Assembly (NCBI RefSeq): GCF_037975245.1
Contig: NC_092571.1
Location: forward strand, 23,173,917 to 23,237,916
Origin: Apostichopus japonicus
Taxonomy: Eukaryota; Echinodermata; Holothuroidea; Aspidochirotida; Stichopodidae
Length of the DNA: 64,000 bases
Reading direction: 5' to 3'
Part shown: positions 58,363-64,000 of the stretch, piece by piece
Layout: each line of letters begins with the position of its first letter
Position numbering within the stretch: position 1 is the stretch's first letter
Made by a program: the position numbers and the translations under genes
The notes under the pieces: model-generated
Told to the model about the DNA's origin: nothing
The model's database searches: none
What the model saw: only the letters and a program-made list of their open reading frames with translations

Positions 58363-58731
58363 ATAGCGCTGATTACTGTCTTAGTTACTGTCATGGTGGT
58401 ACAGTGTGTGTCAAATACAGAGTGGTCATCTTAAACCAGTGAAACCTATTCATTTTTCCTTGTCATTATTTCACTGGCCTGTCGGCGGAGGTGCCAGGGC
58501 TTTAACGAGAATGGTGACCATCCTTGATGAGAGCTGAGACATAGAATAGCTCTTCTAGAGGATTAAACCTAGCTTAAAGTGTGTGAAGATTCGCGCAACA
58601 AGGAACGTCTAATGCCAGTAATTTGACCTAGTTTCGAATGAGGTGTAACAGAAGTGTTAAACACCACCATCGATCCCAGATTATACACACACAGCTTACT
58701 ACCGACGGTAATTAGACACTAGTGTACAGTC

Positions 58732-60233
58732 AGTACATACAGCTGCGGTCAATACCCACAGCACAGTATACAAACGATACAGCGGTGGACATCTCAGGTC
58801 CAGCTAAAGATAACAAGTTATCACGTTTCAATACTGTCTGCATTTTGTAGCGACACAAACAAAACGTGACTTGCAAGCAACAGGAAGTTAACTTTTTCAG
58901 ATGGCCGTATGCGGTTTGGGGCGAGTCTTCAATGCCTTTAATTCTGAAACTCTTTCCGAAACCAGATCATCCCTACAGTATGTATTACATTAATATATAT
59001 TATGGAATAATAAACAAAATGATACCTTATTTCTTCGTCAAATAATTTGAAGTGATATAGGCTAATCATGTGACGGTCATTTTTAACACTTTATTTTTCA
59101 CAGTTTTTTCCAAAGCACCTATGTACCCACCCTTAAAGTATGTTAATGACTGTAAATATTATGTTATTTACATTGTACTTATTAGACATATATTCCATTT
59201 GATAATTCATCTTGTCATTGTGTACTATGTAGCAGTGGAAACAAGTCATGTGGGCATTTTTACCTAGACAGTTTACCTATAACTTTCCTTTTTACAACAT
59301 CTTGGCTTCCTGCCAAACCTAGACTGATTATTACAGAGTTGATGATTATCAGCTCAGGTGACAGCTCCCATCAAAGGTTGTATATTGGTACAAGCATAAA
59401 AACAAAAAACCCACAAGGATTACATAAATATATGTTAGAGATAAGTACTCAGAAAAATGGAGGGAAAAAATGAGAAGAGAAATGAGAAGTACATACAGCT
59501 GCGGTCAATACCCACAGCACAGTATACAAACGATACAGCGGTGGACATCTCAGGTCCAGCTAAAGATAACAAGTTATCACGTTTCAATACTGTCTGCATT
59601 TTGTAGCGACACAAACAAAACGTGACTTGCAAGCAACAGAAAGTTAACTTTTTCAGTTAACCGCCGTATGCGGTTTGGGGCGAGTCTTCAATGCCTTTTA
59701 TTCCGAAACTCTTTCCGAAACCAGATCATCCCTACAGTATGTATTACATTAATATATATTATGGAATAATAAACAAAATAATACCTTATTTCTTCGTCAA
59801 ATAATTTGAAGTGATATAGGCTAATCATGTGACGGTCATTTTTAACACTTTATTTTTCACAGTTTTTTCCAAAGCACCTATGTACCCACCCTTAAAATAT
59901 GTTAATGACTGTAAATATTATGTTATTTACATTGTACTTATTAGACATATATTCCATTTGATAATTCATCTTGTCATTGTGGACTATGTAGCAGTGGAAA
60001 CAAGTCACGTGGGCATTTTTACCTAGGCAGTTTAACCTATAACTTTCCTTTTTACAACTTCTTGGCTTCCTGCCAAACCTAGACTGATTATTACACAGTT
60101 GATGATTATCAGCTCAGGTGACAGCTCCCATCAAAGGTTGCATATTGGTACAAGCATAAAAACAAAAAACCCACAAGGCTTGCATAGATAATACATTAGA
60201 GATAAGTACTCTGAAAAATGGAGGGAAAAAAAT
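58732..60233. repeat. Tandem duplication, two ~750-bp copies
   Basis: 58732-59476 and 59488-60233 are near identical over their whole length with a 756-bp offset (for example AGTACATACAGCTGCGGTC at 58732 and 59488). Differences are scattered single bases and a few indels. The first half also occurs, more diverged, at 52700-53110 inside an intron of the D2HGDH-like gene. Confidence 0.95.
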
Positions 60234-60959
60234 GATACACACCACCATAGATATGAATAGAGAGTATTAATATAAACCTACCATATCTTCACATGATGGA
60301 ACCTGTGTGATAAAGGTCTTTCACATAAAGCAGTAAATTGCAATAGGATTTGATTACAAGTGGTAAAATCTCTGTTTACAATAAAAGCCAGCAACTATTT
60401 TCATTGGAAAGTGCAATCTTGCCAAAATAACTGTTCACACATTGTACAGTCACCTCACTGACGTAATGTGCTTGTTGTGGGGGAAAGTACACTTATCGTG
60501 TATACTGTATATCGCACCACAATTAGAGTAGTGCACCTCCTTCTGAATGGTTAAACCGTGGGCGAAATAGCCCTAATGTGACCTACTGTTTTGACTTTTT
60601 GGGGCATTTTCCAAGGCATCATCATTCTTTTTGACGTTTGGAAATGAAAGAGGACAAAATAAACTACTGATAAAGTATAACAAGAGCCCAAGGGCACTGT
60701 GGTTCCTTGCTTAGGGTATATGACAATACACATAATATTATCAAGCAAGATTGGGCTCAAATAGTCCAAGTAATTGTGGTCCTACATGTACGCATAAAGT
60801 AACCAACACTATAGCCAACACTTTTGTGATCACAAAATGTGATCGGATTTTTGATCAAAAGGCACTTTTGAGATCTAAATATGGCGTCGAAAATGTAAGA
60901 AGTATAAGGTCACCTACAAGCAGGTCAACAGATATGATAACATTAGTGACCACAGATGA

Positions 60960-62760
60960 CATGACCTTTAAGTTTGAAAATGTTCCACCACCCCATTCAC
61001 AACTTGTCCCAAATTATCAACCGTGTCACACCTTGGCATTGGGATTTAATTGCATTAAATGTCTAAAAATTAACTTTGAACTTGTATACATAACTTCACA
61101 CACAAAGGTCACCCGTAGGTCAACCAATTGACATTTTTGATCGGTGAGACCTAAACGGAGCATCGAAACTGTAAAAATTCAAACATGTTTTCTTTGCCCA
61201 TTTTCTCCCCCCAAAATACTAGTTTTTTAACATTAGCTGACCTTTGGTGACCTTGGATCACATGACCGCTAAGTTTGAAAATATTCCCCTATACCATTCG
61301 CAACTTGTTCAAAAAAATCAACCTTGTCACACCTTGGCACTGGGAGTTATTGCATGAAATGTCTGAAAATTAACTTTAACCTCCTATAACTTCACACACA
61401 AAGCTCATCCAGGGGTCAACCTATTGACATTTATGATCAGAAGGTACCTTTAACATCTGAAAATAGCATCGAAACTGTAAAAATCCCCAAAACACGTAAA
61501 GGTCACCAGAGGTCAAATTGAGGTCAAGGGTCACCCAGATGTGGGTGGACAATTGGATTACGTAGAAGCAACTCCCAACCCTAACTGACAATTCGTTCTC
61601 AAGTTATCGCAAAAATACTAGTTTTTTATCATTAATTGACCTTTGGTGACCTTGGAACACATGACCGTTAAGTTTGAAAATATTCCCCTATACCATTTGC
61701 AACTTGTCCCAAAATATCAACCGTGTAATACCTTGGAACTGGGAGTTATTACACTAAATGTCTGAAAATTAACTTTGACCTCATATAACTTAACATACAA
61801 TGGTCACCTTGGGTCAACTTATTGACATTTTTGATCGGTGAGACCTAAATAGAGCATCAAACTATACAAATTCAAACATTTTTTTCTTTGCCCATTTTCT
61901 CCTCCCAAAATACTAGTTTTTTAACATTAATTGACCTTTGGTGACCTCGGATCACATGACCGTTAAGTTTGAAAATATTCCCCTATACCATTTGCAACTT
62001 GTCCTAAAATATCAACCACGTCACACCTTGGAACTGGGAGTTATTGCATTAAATGTCTGAAAATTAACTTTGACCTTGTATAACTTCGCACACGAAGGTC
62101 ACACGGGTGTCAACCCATTGACATTTTTGATCGGAAGGTACCTTTGGTATCCAAATCTAGCATCAAAATCAAACATTTTCTTTTTTGCTTGTTTCCTCCC
62201 AAAATAAGCACATTTTTTCTAATGTGACCTTTGACCTTTTGACCTTGGTTTCAGATGTAGTTTAATCTCCTGATTCCAAAAAACAAAACGACAAGTCTGT
62301 ACAACCATCCTAACTCCGACCGAAAAACTTTGACCCCATATAACTTCGCACATAAAGGTCACACGGGGTCAACCTATTGACATTTATGTTCAGAAGGTAC
62401 CTTTGACATCTGAAAATAGCATCAAAACTGTAAAAATCCCCAAAAACATGTAAAGGTCACCAAAGGTCAAATTGAGGTCAAGGGTCATCCAGGTGCGGGT
62501 CGACAATTGGATTACATTGAAGCAACTCCCAACCCTAACGGACATTTCGTTCTCAAGTTATCGCAAAAATACTAGTTTTTTATCATTAATTGACCTTTGT
62601 TGACCTCGGATCACATGACCGTTAAGTTTGAAAATGCTCCCCTAACCAGTTCACAACTTGTCCCAAAATATCAATCTTGTCGCATATTGGCACTGGGAGT
62701 TATTGCAGTTTTAATATTTTCGGTTTTTGGACCATAACTGACCTTTGGTGACCTTTGTGG
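60960..62760. repeat. Repeat family dense in TGACCT/AGGTCA, about six partial units
   Basis: The unit contains TTGACCTTTGGTGACC, GATCACATGACCGTTAAGTT, CAACTTGTCCCAAAATATCA, ACCTTGG, ACTGGGAGTTATT, AACTTTGACCT and GGGTCAACCTATTGACATTT. Anchors of the type CTAGTTTTTTAACATTA lie at about 61220, 61618, 61913 and 62573. A longer variant with CAAATTGAGGTCAAGGGTC occurs at 61515 and 62470. The units are neither equal in length nor coding. Confidence 0.85.
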
Positions 62761-62870
62761 GCACCGGAAACAATAGGGCACACCTTCTCCATATGGTGGA
62801 TCTATAGTCCAAGTTTGGCCTCAATCCAACATTCCCTTATTGAGATAGAGCGTACCCAAGCAAGTGTCAC

Positions 62871-62913
62871 AGACACACACACACACACACACATACACAC
62901 ACACACACACACG
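62871..62913. repeat. (CA)n microsatellite
   Basis: ACACAC run with one ATACAC interruption. It lies in the tail of the AGGTCA-rich repeat, next to a small palindrome (GGTTCCTTTTGC with GCAAGGAACC). Confidence 0.95.
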
Positions 62914-62949
62914 CCAACCTGACTGCCTAGGTTCCTTTTGCTAAAGCAA

Positions 62950-64000
62950 GGAACCAAAAATCTGGAGGACTGAAGGTGATTTAACAGCATTTTAGAAAAT
63001 TATAACAAGAAGAATCCGCAGTGAGAGTTGGCAGATGGGTTGGGGGGAGCACTATGCTAAACTTTGAACCCTTCTAGCTCAAAATCTAAACAGTCATGGT
63101 GGCAAAAGTGCTGTGATAGCACATGTATCCCTACAGCTATCATATGGTGGGTAGGACATGTCAGTTGAAAATGTCTATCTATGCTCTAACAGCCTTGGAA
63201 AGTGACGAGTTTAGTGTGTATGTCAATGGGAGCAATTAATTGTGGTGTGACACCTACAGTACATTGCAAAATGTTTCCTAAGTTGTGAGTTCTTGACTTC
63301 ATTTCAATATTGAAATCCCATAGTATTGCAGTGTGTAATTAGCTTGACTACATTAGTCAAAGTGTAATTTGGAATGTCAGGAAAATTCAAGTCATTGAAG
63401 CATTCTGAGGTCGTCAAAGTTGCCATTTGGAATGTAATTAAATTATTATAAACTGACATAATACAAGAATTGTCTGGAAGACTGAATGAGCTACAAATCA
63501 GGTCAAAATTTAGTCATATCTCGCTCATTAAACGACACTTGATAGCAACATATCGTGAGTGTCTTAGTTTGATTAATCGTACAAAGTCTTGTTTTTTTGG
63601 TAATGCTTTACTAGTCAAGTATAGCAGTTGAAATAAGCTGCTGTTCAACAACCTATCATTTAGATATGTATCAGTTTCAGTTTACATAGGGACAGGAAAT
63701 TGTTGACACATCTATTATTAAGTCAAAAACCCTTGAAGTGTTAGTAAATAAGATAATAAATCTCTGTCAATCTTACTGCTGGTAAATGGTAAATGAATTA
63801 TAGAACAGCATGACTCAGCATGATTTTAGTTGAAATAATACATTCATATGGTTTTATATTGGACTGTTATAATAATACAGCTATTCAATTAAAGTCTATA
63901 CAAACACTGTGCCTTCAGTACAGGTAACCGGTACTGGCCCAGATAGCATACACGCTTAAAAGTACCATGCAACCATGGTTTTCAGTCTATGTGCAATTGA
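62950..64000. other. Non-coding stretch to the window end
   Basis: No exon, RNA gene or repeat terminus recognised. Confidence 0.4.

Overview
The window is animal nuclear DNA: AT-rich, with spliced genes, long introns and a heavy load of transposons and satellites. Two host genes are recognisable by protein similarity, a DAN-family BMP antagonist of NBL1 type (+ strand) and a divergent D-2-hydroxyglutarate dehydrogenase-like gene (- strand). A third multi-exon gene belongs, by general resemblance, to an uncharacterised family common in fish and marine invertebrates. A foldback transposon with arms built of tandem subrepeats (known in sea urchins as TU elements), hAT-type MITEs and non-LTR retrotransposon remnants fit a marine deuterostome such as an echinoderm or hemichordate. 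That placement is an inference. No bacterial features are present.

Layout. 1-6395 is a degenerate 12-bp minisatellite with roughly 1.1-kb higher-order repeats, followed to about 7010 by three imperfect copies of a 200-230 bp unit. 7010-13385 is intergenic with MITE, LINE and SINE remnants. 13386-23291 is a 9.9-kb segment with perfect 22-bp terminal inverted repeats that encloses the uncharacterised multi-exon gene (exons seen at 13671, 18385, 19555, 20351 and 21764). 23420-26280 is a 5'-truncated, decayed non-LTR retrotransposon cut by three later insertions: one 194-bp element headed by the 5' end of U2 snRNA and two copies of one hAT MITE. 26390-28500 holds a SINE and nothing else recognised. 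28512-33056 is the NBL1-like gene in three exons, with an 84-bp-arm palindrome and AT microsatellites in its second intron. 33060-36300 is mostly featureless apart from one MITE.

36303-55601 (- strand) is the D2HGDH-like gene. Six consecutive exons with matching phases run from 55601 down to the stop at 43715. The N-terminal exon or exons lie beyond the window or were not found. A second, diverged copy of the last exon lies 7 kb further downstream at 36303-36755. Between the two last exons sits a 3.8-kb foldback transposon (37165-40993) inserted in an old LINE remnant. The introns carry a 58-bp minisatellite (17 units), SINEs and MITEs. 56200-57100 is a roughly 73-bp minisatellite, 58732-60233 a tandem 756-bp duplication, and 60960-62760 a repeat family dense in AGGTCA/TGACCT words.

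The observations most worth following are the TIR-bounded gene, the duplicated last exon that loses the EHG histidine, the foldback element with a recognisable empty site, and the U2-headed insertion.
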